Shown: piece by piece, positions 45,559-53,891 of the stretch | How positions within the stretch are numbered: the first letter of the stretch is position 1 | Layout of the letters: every line of letters starts with the position of its first letter | DNA from: Ketogulonicigenium vulgare WSH-001 | Lineage (GTDB): Bacteria; Pseudomonadota; Alphaproteobacteria; Rhodobacterales; Rhodobacteraceae | NCBI RefSeq assembly: GCF_000223375.1 | Contig: NC_017384.1 | Span: 1,120,097 to 1,184,096, forward strand | DNA length: 64,000 bases | Reading direction: 5' to 3' | Program-made: the position numbers and the translations under genes | Notes under the pieces: generated by a model | Databases searched by the model: none | The model's input: only the letters and a program-made list of their open reading frames with translations | Told to the model about the DNA's origin: nothing

Positions 45559-47915
45559 GCAACCGGCAGGGGCGCAAGGCCATTGCGGCTTTGGATCCCT
45601 GCCGCGTTAAAGCGGCGCGCGACCTCGACCGTGATATCGGATCGCACCGAGCCACCGGCGTTGATATCACGCACCAGCGCCTTCACCTCGAAATTCATGG
45701 TGTCTGCGGCAAATCCGGTCATCAGAACGGTCGGCTTTGGCGATAGCAGTACCATCGGATGCGATTCAGCGGCGGCACGCAGGATCTCCATCACCTGCAC
45801 CGGATCGGTGCCATAGGCGGTGGTGGCGGCAACGGTGATCCGGCCCACGGCATTGCCGCGCGTCCAGTTCACCACTTGGCCCGCGACAAGGCTGGCGTTG
45901 GGCACGATGACATCACTGCGGTCAAAAGTCTCGATCCGGGTCGAGCGCACCGAAATCTCGCGCACATAACCCGAGACGCCGCCAACCTCGATCCAATCGC
46001 CCTGCCGGATCGCGCGGCCCGCCAGCAAGATGATGCCCGAGACAAAGTTCTGCACGATATTCTGCATACCAAAACCGATACCAACCGAGAGCGCACCCGC
46101 GACAACAGCAAGGCTAGAAAGGTTCAACCCCGCCATGCTGAACGCCGCCAAAGCCGCCGCCGTCAGACCCAGATAGCGGATACCCGACACCAGCGCGGTT
46201 TGCCCGCCACGATCCAGCCGCGTGCGCGGCAGAACCGTGCCCGCCATCACCGCCTGCACCAGCCGCGTCAGCATCAGGCCGATGCCAAAGACGATGATAA
46301 AGGTCAGCACGGCCATGGGCGACAATTGCAAGCCGCCAATATCGAACCCTTCGGCCAATTGCGCAGCCAGCTCGCCCAGATCATCGACGCGCGCGCCCCA
46401 GATCAGCGCCAACACCGGCAGCGACAGAACCATCAGCGCGATGGCAACCAGCACCGGCCAAAGCGAGCTTTGCGCCACATCGCGCGAATGCATGATCAGG
46501 GCAAACACGTCAAAGACGAACCATTGCAGCGCGACCAGCGCGGCCAGCAGCACAAGCGTCATCACCGCCGGGTACAGCAGCCATTCCGCCCCCTGCCCAA
46601 AGCCGATCAACATGATCGCAGGTGCAAGCACCGCCAGCGCCATCGCACCTTGCCCGACAATCCGCAGCGCAAAGGACCAGATCGGATTAGCGGCCGTCGT
46701 GTCCGCGGCAGTAGCTGTCTCGCTTTGGGCCGCGCGCGCGATCAGACGGCCAAAGCGGAACAGCGTAAAGGCGACCATCAGCACGACCGGCAGGCTAAAG
46801 GCGTTGCGCACAGCCTCGGGCGTTTCGCTGGTGCTGACCAGCTCGAGCAGCATCAAGCCGCCGGCCATCATCCAGCCCAGCTCCCACGTGAGATGCTTGC
46901 CCTTTTGACGCACCTCGGGCGAGAAATCGAACGGCGGCGGGTTGGCGCGGGCCTGCGTGAAAAAGCGACCGCCAACCCAGTTCATCATGATGATCACGCC
47001 GCCAGCCCCCGGCAGCGCATTGATCAAGATCGAGGCGCGATAGCCGAACAGCCCGCTTTCCTTCAGCGCATTGGTCAGCAGCAGCACGCCCAGCAATTGC
47101 ACCACGGCGCGGCACAGTGCCATCAGATAGCCCGTGACGCTATCGGCATCGGGAAACCGCTGGCCCAGCGCCACGCGCAGGCGGCGGGTGAAGGGGCCGA
47201 TACCAAAGATCATCACAAGGCTGCCAAGCAGCATCAAAATCACCAGCCCGGCACGATCCGCAAAGGTCGCAAGGCGATTCTGATTTTGAACCGATGCATA
47301 AACTTCGGCACCCAAGCCACTTATACGACTGGTGAATTCCGCATATGTTTGCGACAAAACACTGGGTGACAGCGGCGAGAGGGCGCGCACCATCAGCGCC
47401 GCATTCTGGCGCTCGCGCAGCAAGCGGTCGATCTCGGCGATCAGGCCATCAGCCTGTGCAAAGGCCTCATCCGCCAGACGCGCAGGCGCCTGCAGCGCCG
47501 AGAGTTGCGCCGTCAGCTCGGTCGCGCGGGCGACAATCGCAGGCGCAGCGGTTGCCGTATCGCCCAGCGCGGTAATCTGTGCCTGAACCGTGGCGATCCG
47601 CGCCACATTCTGGCTGCGCTGCGGCGAAAAAATATCGCGCCAAGCCACCAGATCGGTGCGGGCGCGGTCCAAGGCAAAGCTTGATGGCGAGGGCAGCGCG
47701 ACCAATGCCTCGACCCGCGCGGCGCGATCGGCCCAAGCGGAATAGTCGATGCCGCTCATAATGCCGTAGACGATACGGGGGTCGAGATCAGGCGCAACCT
47801 CGGTTGCGACATCTGTCGCAGTCTCCTCGGGAACGGCGACAGGCGCCTCTTGCGCCAAAGCCGCGCCGCTGGCCAGCAGCAGGGCAAAGCCCGCGATCAG
47901 GTGGCGCAGCATCAT
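45555..47915 (-). CDS. MscS-family mechanosensitive channel with DUF3772 N-terminus
   Basis: A 786-residue protein. A signal peptide (LIAGFALLLASGAALAQ) is followed by a periplasmic DUF3772-like helical region (about 40-200), then about ten membrane spans. The MscS core ends the chain: a pore helix rich in Gly/Ala (LSSLAVVAGALSVGIGFGMQNIVQNFVSG, read in pieces) and the beta domain with GDWIEVGGVSGYVREISVRSTRIETFD. Such channels open under membrane tension. The start ATG overlaps the cysK stop by 4 nt, making it the last gene of the CFA-trgB-cysK operon. Confidence 0.93.
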   Translation of the reverse strand: MMLRHLIAGFALLLASGAALAQEAPVAVPEETATDVATEVAPDLDPRIVYGIMSGIDYSAWADRAARVEALVALPSPSSFALDRARTDLVAWRDIFSPQRSQNVARIATVQAQITALGDTATAAPAIVARATELTAQLSALQAPARLADEAFAQADGLIAEIDRLLRERQNAALMVRALSPLSPSVLSQTYAEFTSRISGLGAEVYASVQNQNRLATFADRAGLVILMLLGSLVMIFGIGPFTRRLRVALGQRFPDADSVTGYLMALCRAVVQLLGVLLLTNALKESGLFGYRASILINALPGAGGVIIMMNWVGGRFFTQARANPPPFDFSPEVRQKGKHLTWELGWMMAGGLMLLELVSTSETPEAVRNAFSLPVVLMVAFTLFRFGRLIARAAQSETATAADTTAANPIWSFALRIVGQGAMALAVLAPAIMLIGFGQGAEWLLYPAVMTLVLLAALVALQWFVFDVFALIMHSRDVAQSSLWPVLVAIALMVLSLPVLALIWGARVDDLGELAAQLAEGFDIGGLQLSPMAVLTFIIVFGIGLMLTRLVQAVMAGTVLPRTRLDRGGQTALVSGIRYLGLTAAALAAFSMAGLNLSSLAVVAGALSVGIGFGMQNIVQNFVSGIILLAGRAIRQGDWIEVGGVSGYVREISVRSTRIETFDRSDVIVPNASLVAGQVVNWTRGNAVGRITVAATTAYGTDPVQVMEILRAAAESHPMVLLSPKPTVLMTGFAADTMNFEVKALVRDINAGGSVRSDITVEVARRFNAAGIQSRNGLAPLPVA

Positions 47916-48940
47916 GCGCTGACATCCGGCAGGGGCGCGCCTTCGGCCTGCATCCACACCGGCACCGGCAGATCTTTGGCACGCAGGAAATCGGGGTTGA
48001 ACAGCTTTGACTGATAGCGCGTGCCGCCATCGGCCAGAATTGTCACGATCGTATGGCCCGGCCCCAGTTCCCGCGCCAAACGGATCGCGCCGCCGATATT
48101 CACCCCGGTCGAGCCGCCGACACACAGGCCCTCGTGCTGCAGCAGATCAAAGATCAGCGGCAGGGCTTCGGTATCGGGGATATTATAGGCGAAATCGGGG
48201 GTGAACCCCTCGAGATTGCCGGTGATCCGGCCCTGCCCGATCCCTTCGGTGATCGAATTGCCCGCCGATTTCAGCGCGCCATTTTGATACCAGTTATAAA
48301 GGGCCGAGCCATCGGGATCGGCCAGCGCAATCTTGACGCCCTTTGGTTGCAGCGCAAGGCCGGTACCCGCGAGCGTGCCGCCCGACCCGACAGCCGCGAC
48401 GAAGCCATCTACCTTGCCGCCGGTCTGCTCCCAAATCTCGGGCGCGGTGGTGTCAAAATGCGCCTGACGGTTGGCGATATTATCGAATTGATTGGCCCAT
48501 ATCACCCCGCGCGGGTCCGTTGCGGCAAGGCTTTCGGCCAGCCGCTGCGAATAGCGCACGTAATTGTTCGGGTTGGAATAGGGCGCGGCGGGCACCAGCA
48601 CCAGCTGCGCGCCAGCCAAGCGGATCATGTCCTTTTTCTCTTGGCTTTGCGTTTCGGGCATGACGATGACAGTGCGAAACCCCATCGAGGCGCCGACCAG
48701 CGCAAGGCCAATGCCGGTATTGCCCGCCGTCCCTTCGACAATCGTGCCACCGGGGCTCAAGGTGCCGCGCGCAATCACGTCGCGAATGATGAACAAGGCC
48801 GCGCGGTCTTTCACCGATTGGCCGGGGTTCATAAACTCGGCCTTGCCCAAAATGGTGCATCCGGTCGCCTCTGACGCCGCGCGGAGTTTGATCAATGGCG
48901 TATTGCCGACCGTTTCGGCAAGGTCGCGGCGCGTGGTCAT
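47912..48940 (-). CDS. cysK: Cysteine synthase A (O-acetylserine sulfhydrylase)
   Basis: A 342-residue PLP enzyme that makes cysteine from O-acetylserine and sulfide. K44 in NPGQSVKDRAALF is the PLP lysine, EGTAGNTGIGLAL (about 69-81) binds the substrate, and GSGGTLAGTG (about 186-195) binds the cofactor phosphate. The trgB-like Nudix gene lies 34 nt upstream, as in the tellurite-resistance locus (trgAB-cysK) described in Rhodobacter sphaeroides. The location next to the sulfate importer, on the other strand, also fits sulfur assimilation. Confidence 0.95.
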   Translation of the reverse strand: MTTRRDLAETVGNTPLIKLRAASEATGCTILGKAEFMNPGQSVKDRAALFIIRDVIARGTLSPGGTIVEGTAGNTGIGLALVGASMGFRTVIVMPETQSQEKKDMIRLAGAQLVLVPAAPYSNPNNYVRYSQRLAESLAATDPRGVIWANQFDNIANRQAHFDTTAPEIWEQTGGKVDGFVAAVGSGGTLAGTGLALQPKGVKIALADPDGSALYNWYQNGALKSAGNSITEGIGQGRITGNLEGFTPDFAYNIPDTEALPLIFDLLQHEGLCVGGSTGVNIGGAIRLARELGPGHTIVTILADGGTRYQSKLFNPDFLRAKDLPVPVWMQAEGAPLPDVSA

Positions 48941-48974
48941 GGGATGCCCTTTATTCTTATCGCGTCATTCAGCT

Positions 48975-49922
48975 TTACGGCTGTGCGGCTGTGGAAATCA
49001 AGTCACGGCGCAGCGCGTCGCGCTTTCGCGCAAGTTGCAGCAACAACAATTGCAGCGGGCCGGCATTGATCTCGCCGCTGTCCATCGCGGCCATGGCCTG
49101 ATCAAAGGGGATGATATGCAGGCGCAGATCCTCGGCCTCCTCCAGCAAACCGCCAAAGGCCGGATGGCTGTCGGGCAGATCGGTCAGGGCGATAAAGCCA
49201 TGGAAATATTCGCTGCTACCGCCCGGCGAGGGGTAATAACCGCCCGTCGGCAATAGGGTGACATTGTCCAGCCCCGCCTCCTCGTGCAATTCGCGCAAGG
49301 CGGTGGCCTCGGCGCTCTCGCCCGCGTCGACAAGGCCCGCGACGGGTTCCAAAATCCACGGCTGCGGATCGCCGCGACGGATCAGGCCGGGGCGGATCTG
49401 CTCGACCAGCAGCACGCGGTCACGCTGCGCGTCATAGGGTAACATTAGGGCGGCATCACCCACCACCAGCACATCGCGCAACTGGCGATCAGAGCGCGTG
49501 CCGTCAAAGCGGGTGTAATCCATGCCAACCTGCGCCAGACGGTGGTAAACACCCAAAAGCGGGCCAACATCTTCCCATTGATAATCATCAGCAGGCGCGC
49601 GGGTGATGGTCAGCGGTCGCGTTTGCTGCGCCGCATCCAGAAAACTGGTCGCCCGTGCCAGAACACGCGGCATGGTGCGGCGCAGGGTATCGGGCCAGGG
49701 CAGCGGCCCAAGTTCGGCCAATGCCAACAGCAGCGCATCGACCCTGACAGGAGGCGTGCCGGTCACGACACCCCCCTCAACCCTTCCGCCAATCAGCGTG
49801 ACAAAGGCCACAAGGCGCGCCGACCCATCCGCATCGGCACTCAACACGCCATCTTCCACCTGACCAAAGGCACCGGCCAACTGCGGGTCGGCCCAAAGGC
49901 CAGTCAGTTCAAATCGTTGCAT
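48975..49922 (-). CDS. trgB: Nudix hydrolase, TrgB/ADP-ribose pyrophosphatase type
   Basis: A 315-residue protein. The Nudix box runs from G196 to L218 with GE at 201-202 and RELHEEAGL at 210-218. The upstream strands DRVLLVEQIRPG fit ADP-ribose pyrophosphatases. The N-terminal 110 residues form an extra gamma-glutamylcyclotransferase-like or uncharacterised domain, the arrangement known for TrgB. It starts directly after the CFA synthase stop codon (TAA-ATG) and precedes cysK. ADP-ribose as substrate is inference from the family. Confidence 0.88.
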   Translation of the reverse strand: MQRFELTGLWADPQLAGAFGQVEDGVLSADADGSARLVAFVTLIGGRVEGGVVTGTPPVRVDALLLALAELGPLPWPDTLRRTMPRVLARATSFLDAAQQTRPLTITRAPADDYQWEDVGPLLGVYHRLAQVGMDYTRFDGTRSDRQLRDVLVVGDAALMLPYDAQRDRVLLVEQIRPGLIRRGDPQPWILEPVAGLVDAGESAEATALRELHEEAGLDNVTLLPTGGYYPSPGGSSEYFHGFIALTDLPDSHPAFGGLLEEAEDLRLHIIPFDQAMAAMDSGEINAGPLQLLLLQLARKRDALRRDLISTAAQP

Positions 49923-51131
49923 TTATTTCGGCTTTACCATCGACACTTGCATGACATCGCAGCCGCCGCCGTGGAACACGCCGGCGCAGCTTGTCAGATA
50001 AAAATCCCACATCCGTTTGAACCGCTCATCAAAGCCGAGAGCATTGACCTGCGGCCAGACCGCGTTGAAGCGCTCATACCAGCGGCGCAGCGTCAGCGAA
50101 TAGCTTTCGCCAAAGGGCCTTGCGCCACCATATTCCATATCCGCAAGCGCGATCTGATCTTGCATCACCGCGTGGCTGGGCAGCATGCCGCCCGGAAAGA
50201 TATAGCGCTGAATAAAGTCGATCCGGCTGCGGTAATCCTGAAAGCGGTCATCGCGAATGGTGATCGCCTGCACGGTCGCGACTTTGCCGGGTTTCAGGCA
50301 GTCACGGATCTTGCCAAAATAGGTGGGCCAGAACTTCTCGCCGACCGCTTCGATCATCTCGATACTGGCGATACCGTCATAGGTGCCGGTCTCGTCGCGA
50401 TAATCCTGCAGCTTGATCGTGACCCGATCCGACAGCCCTTGGCGCGCCATACGGGCGGTTGCGAATTTGAACTGCTCTTGGCTGATGGTCAGGCAGGTGA
50501 CGCGCAGACCCCGCTCTTTCGCCGCATATTCGGCAAAGCCGCCCCAGCCGCAACCGATCTCCAGCACATGATCGCCCGGCTGCGCGCCGATCAGATCAAC
50601 CATTGACTGATATTTACGGGTCTGCGCCACCTCAAGGCTTTCTTGCGGGTCCTCATAGATCGCCGATGAATAGGTCATCGTGTCATCCAGCCACAGGCTG
50701 TAGAAATCATTCCCCAGATCGTAGTGATGCGCGATATTCTTACGCGAGCCGCGGCGGCTGTTCGAATGCAGCCAAAAGCGCACCTTCTCGAGGAACTGAA
50801 TGATCGGCAGGCCGCGGAAACTGTCAAAGACGATCTCGAAATCATCATTGATCAGGTCAAAGAACGCCAGCAAATCGGGCGAAGACCACTGCCCGTCCAT
50901 ATAGGCCTCGGAAAAGCCCAAATCGCCTTCGCGCAGCAGGCGGGCGAAAACCTCGGGGTCATGCACATCGACCTGCGCAACATAGCCCGGCGCGCCTGCC
51001 TCGGCGCGGAAAACACGTCCATCCGGCAATACAAAGTCCAGCCGGCCGCGCTGCAATTTCTTAGCGATATTGAATACATGCGTGAAATAGCGCGGCAGGT
51101 TCGGCTGACCCGTCGTCTCTGTCAGGATCAT
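49923..51131 (-). CDS. cfa: Cyclopropane-fatty-acyl-phospholipid synthase family methyltransferase
   Basis: A 402-residue SAM-dependent enzyme acting on unsaturated phospholipid acyl chains. All family blocks are intact: HYDLGN (136-141), DFYSLWLDDTMTYSS (142-156), SAM motif I EIGCGWGG (191-198), TISQEQ (215-220), and QRYIFPGGMLPS. In Alphaproteobacteria, members either cyclopropanate or make 11-methyl acyl chains (UfaM in Rhodobacter sphaeroides); sequence alone does not separate these. First gene of the operon with trgB, cysK and mscS. The 294 nt upstream, shared with a divergent gene, show no TGATCC-type promoter in the right place. Confidence 0.93.
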   Translation of the reverse strand: MILTETTGQPNLPRYFTHVFNIAKKLQRGRLDFVLPDGRVFRAEAGAPGYVAQVDVHDPEVFARLLREGDLGFSEAYMDGQWSSPDLLAFFDLINDDFEIVFDSFRGLPIIQFLEKVRFWLHSNSRRGSRKNIAHHYDLGNDFYSLWLDDTMTYSSAIYEDPQESLEVAQTRKYQSMVDLIGAQPGDHVLEIGCGWGGFAEYAAKERGLRVTCLTISQEQFKFATARMARQGLSDRVTIKLQDYRDETGTYDGIASIEMIEAVGEKFWPTYFGKIRDCLKPGKVATVQAITIRDDRFQDYRSRIDFIQRYIFPGGMLPSHAVMQDQIALADMEYGGARPFGESYSLTLRRWYERFNAVWPQVNALGFDERFKRMWDFYLTSCAGVFHGGGCDVMQVSMVKPK

Positions 51132-51425
51132 TCTAACTACTCCCTCAACCTCGTCGGCCCCTCGGGGTCTATCCTAGCTTATCAGGTGCAGATTATCCGC
51201 CGAGCCGCCAATGTCACGCCCGCTGTGGCAATCCGCAGCAGGTTAATTTCACCGAGGCAGGTTTTACGGGTGCTGCACACGCAGGAAACCGCTGATAAAT
51301 TAGGCACATTTAGCGAAATCTGCACGCGCCCCGAAGTCATCGGGGGAATTGCAATCTTGCGCGGCGGGCCGGTCGGGCGATAGGCTGATTGCAACTTCCT
51401 CACCCCGTCATTTACGGAGATGATA

Positions 51426-52472
51426 ATGAGACTTGCTAAGATCCTCGGCGCAGCCTCGCTGGTCGCACTTGCCACCGCCGCCCATGCGCAGGACCCCGAA
51501 CTGCTGGTATTTGATTACCCGGCGTTCGAGGCTCCGGGTTTTCACCAGCCCTATATTGACAAATATGGCGTTGCGCCGACCTTTGCGTTCTTTGGCGATG
51601 AGGAAGAGGCGTTCCAGCGCCTGAATGCGGGTTTCCAAACCGATGTCACCCATATCTGCGCCGGCACCGTGCCGCTGTTCACCGAAGGCGCCGCCCATCT
51701 GATCGAGCCGTGGGACACCTCGCGGATCGAGGCGTTCGGCAGCCTGAACGCCGACCTTCTGGGCACCAATATGCAGGCAGATGGCGATCTGTTCTTCCTG
51801 CCGACCGATTTTGGCACCTCGGCTATCGCCTATAACCCCGAACAAGTGCCCGAAGAGGATGTCGCCTCGCTCAGCGTCTTCCACAACCCCGCCTATGCGG
51901 GCCGCATGACGATCCCGGACAATGTCGATGACGCCTATGCGCTGGCCTATCTGGCGACCGGGGTCACCGATTGGACCAATGCAACGCCCGAGCAGTTCGA
52001 GGCCGCATCGAACTGGCTGCGCGAAGCCCACCCGAATCTGCGCACCTATTGGGTTGACCCGTCCGAGCTGGCACAGCTGATGGCTTCGGGCGAGATTCTG
52101 GTCTCCTGGGCGTGGAACGAGACCTTCCCGACCATGGTCGCCGAAGGCCGCCCGATCGGCTTTCAGCGCGAACCTGTCGAGGGTTCCAGCCTGTGGCTGT
52201 GCGGTTACCTGAACATGGCCAACGGCCCGGGTTCCGAGGACAAAGCCTATGATTATCTGAACGCATTCCTCTCGCCCGCCTCGACCAGCTATCTGGTGGG
52301 CGCCGGTTTCGCGCAGTCGAACACCGTCGGCATGGAAGGCATCACCGAAGAGGAGCTGACCGCAGGCGGCATTGGCGAGATCGACGCGCCGATCCTGGCA
52401 CAGCTGCCGATGACGGTTGAACAGCGCGCCCTGCACGCCGAAACGTTCGAGATGATCAAAGCCGGTTTCTAA
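51426..52472 (+). CDS. Orphan extracellular solute-binding protein, PotD-like
   Basis: A 348-residue periplasmic binding protein with signal peptide LAKILGAASLVALATAAHA. The ATG at 51426 is six bases after ACGGAG; an ATG at 51420 abuts that site and is rejected. CAGTVPLFTEGAAHLIEPWDTSRI and FFLPTDFGTSAIAYNPE, read in pieces, fit the spermidine/putrescine-type family. Permease and ATPase genes are absent on both sides, and a strong terminator follows at once. It may feed a transporter encoded elsewhere. Confidence 0.88.
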   Translation: MRLAKILGAASLVALATAAHAQDPELLVFDYPAFEAPGFHQPYIDKYGVAPTFAFFGDEEEAFQRLNAGFQTDVTHICAGTVPLFTEGAAHLIEPWDTSRIEAFGSLNADLLGTNMQADGDLFFLPTDFGTSAIAYNPEQVPEEDVASLSVFHNPAYAGRMTIPDNVDDAYALAYLATGVTDWTNATPEQFEAASNWLREAHPNLRTYWVDPSELAQLMASGEILVSWAWNETFPTMVAEGRPIGFQREPVEGSSLWLCGYLNMANGPGSEDKAYDYLNAFLSPASTSYLVGAGFAQSNTVGMEGITEEELTAGGIGEIDAPILAQLPMTVEQRALHAETFEMIKAGF

Positions 52473-52494
52473 ACCGCACCTTTCCAATGTGACC

Positions 52495-52525
52495 AAAGGG
52501 CGGCGGGGCAACCTGCCGCCCTTTT
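52495..52525 (+). terminator. Rho-independent terminator after the orphan binding protein
   Basis: AAAGGGCGGC (52495-52504) pairs with GCCGCCCTTT (52515-52524) around a 10-nt loop and runs into TTTT, 23 nt after the stop codon. Confidence 0.88.
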
Positions 52526-52559
52526 CACTTGAACCTGCCGATGCGCCGCCTTATCTAGC

Positions 52560-52885
52560 AATTGTCCTTCGGGACTATGGACATAAACGCGCATGTAATA
52601 AGCGGATCGGACCCGGGGGCGGTACCCGGCGACTCCACCATATTCCTTTATTGGGGGATCAGGGGGTCGAAACAGGATCGACGAACGTCTAAAGATGTTA
52701 GCTTTGGCTCGGTGAGGTACCACCGTTATCGGTCCGTTTTGTACAGTTGCCAATAACAACCGTGCTCCGGCAATGGCTCTGGCTGCTTAAGCAGTTCGAG
52801 TCGCCGAAACTAAGTCCTTGCGCTTAGCCGCGTAAGGCGGGGTTCGCAGGTACCTGGCAACAGAAACCTGCACTTTCCCCGCCCT
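52560..52885 (+). ncRNA. ssrA: Two-piece (permuted) tmRNA
   Basis: The acceptor piece comes first and ends in CGACTCC-A-CCA (52630-52640), with a T-arm-like CCGGG/CCCGG stem before it. After a 22-nt intervening segment the coding piece begins GGGGTCG (52663-52669), which pairs with CGACTCC to rebuild the acceptor stem (one G-U). GGATCGACG follows, as at the start of the coding piece in other tmRNAs. The tag frame lies at 52749-52790. The 3' part ends in a long hairpin (52836-52842 with 52877-52883). Outer ends are approximate. The RNA rescues stalled ribosomes together with SmpB. Confidence 0.92.
52749..52790 (+). other. tmRNA tag-peptide frame
   Basis: GCC as resume codon, then the tag ANNNRAPAMALAA and a TAA stop. 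The LAA end is the ClpX/ClpA recognition signal, and the N-terminal Ala-Asn part is the usual SspB-binding region. Confidence 0.9.
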
Positions 52886-52892
52886 TTGGCTA

Positions 52893-53303
52893 TCAGGCCG
52901 ACATTGCAGCGCCGCCGCCGTCGATACGGTAGTAAGCGCCGGTGATGAAGCTGGCTTTGTCCGAGGCAAGGAACACCATCAGATCCGCGATCTCATCCGC
53001 GGTCGCATAGCGTTTCAGCGGCACGGCGGCCTCGAAATTCTTGCGAGCCTCGTCCTCGTGGCCCTTGGCGGCGTTGGTTTCGATGCTGCGCATCATTCGG
53101 GTGTCGACACCCGAGGGGGCAACCGCATTGACGCGCACGCCATAAGGCGCGGCTTCCAGCGCCGCGGTCTTATTCAGACCGATCACCGCATGTTTCGAGG
53201 CGGCATAGGCGCTCATCCCCGGCGCGCCCAGCAGCCCGCCGTTCGAGGCTGTGTTCACCACGCTATCGGTGCCCGCACACCCTTGGTTCTGTGCGGCGAT
53301 CAA
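52893..53303 (-). pseudogene. 5'-truncated short-chain dehydrogenase next to ssrA
   Basis: The 136-residue frame holds the second half of a typical 250-residue SDR. VVNTASNGGLLGAPGMSAYAASKHAV contains the catalytic Ser region and the Tyr-xxx-Lys, and the C-terminal block DLMVFLASDKASFITGAYYRIDGGG is normal. The N-terminal Rossmann motif TGxxxGIG is missing. The only start near the break is a TTG, and homology stops at about 53306, although the frame stays open to 53370. The gene lost about 100 residues, probably through an insertion or deletion at the tmRNA locus. Confidence 0.8.
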
Positions 53304-53399
53304 CAGGTGAATGGGCGCAAATGAACAGGTCCCTTTCCCTCTTTCATCCCCCCGGCAAATCGGTCTATTCTAGGCCTGCATTCTACGGTGGAGGAAGAT

Positions 53400-53870
53400 G
53401 TGGCCCGCTCGATCGACTATGGAAAGTTGATGCATCGCGCCATGCGCGGCTTGATTCAGGAGATTCTGGGCGATATCGCCCAAACGGGTCTGCCGGGCGA
53501 GCACCATTTCTTTATCACCTTCGACACGAACCATCCCGATGTCGAACTGGCTGATTGGCTGTTTGATCGCTATCCGCATGAAATGACGGTGGTTTTGCAG
53601 CACTGGTTCCAGGATCTGAACGTCACCGACGAAGGGTTCTCGGTCGTGCTGAATTTCGGCGACAACCCCGAACCGATCTATGTCCCCTATGACGCGATCC
53701 GCACCTTTGTTGATCCGTCGGTCGAATTCGGCCTGCGCTTTGAGGCACAGGACGAGGATGAGGACGACGAGGATGAGGACGGCGAGGCCCCGATGGCCGA
53801 GATGGTCGAGCCTGATGACACCCCCCGCCCGCAAGCCGAGATTGTCAGCCTCGACAAATTCCGCCGTTAA
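53400..53870 (+). CDS. sspB: SspB-type ClpXP adaptor for ssrA-tagged proteins
   Basis: A 156-residue protein starting with GTG at 53400, four bases after GGAGGA, giving MARSIDYGKLMHRAMRGL, as in related SspB proteins. The fold block HHFFITFDTNHPDVELADWL (read in parts), the YPHEMTVVLQHWFQDL strand and GFSVVLNFGDNPEPI fit SspB-alpha. An acidic stretch, DEDEDDEDEDGE, links to the conserved C-terminal tail SLDKFRR, the ClpX-docking type motif. It is encoded about 500 bp from ssrA, whose tag it recognises. Confidence 0.93.
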   Translation: MARSIDYGKLMHRAMRGLIQEILGDIAQTGLPGEHHFFITFDTNHPDVELADWLFDRYPHEMTVVLQHWFQDLNVTDEGFSVVLNFGDNPEPIYVPYDAIRTFVDPSVEFGLRFEAQDEDEDDEDEDGEAPMAEMVEPDDTPRPQAEIVSLDKFRR

Positions 53871-53891
53871 TCCCTAGAATTCAGGACATTG

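Noticed and set aside
45759..47369. 536-codon plus-strand frame opposite the MscS gene
   Set aside because: Composition (Gln, Arg, His-rich) and absence of any motif mark it as a shadow of the MscS-family reading frame.
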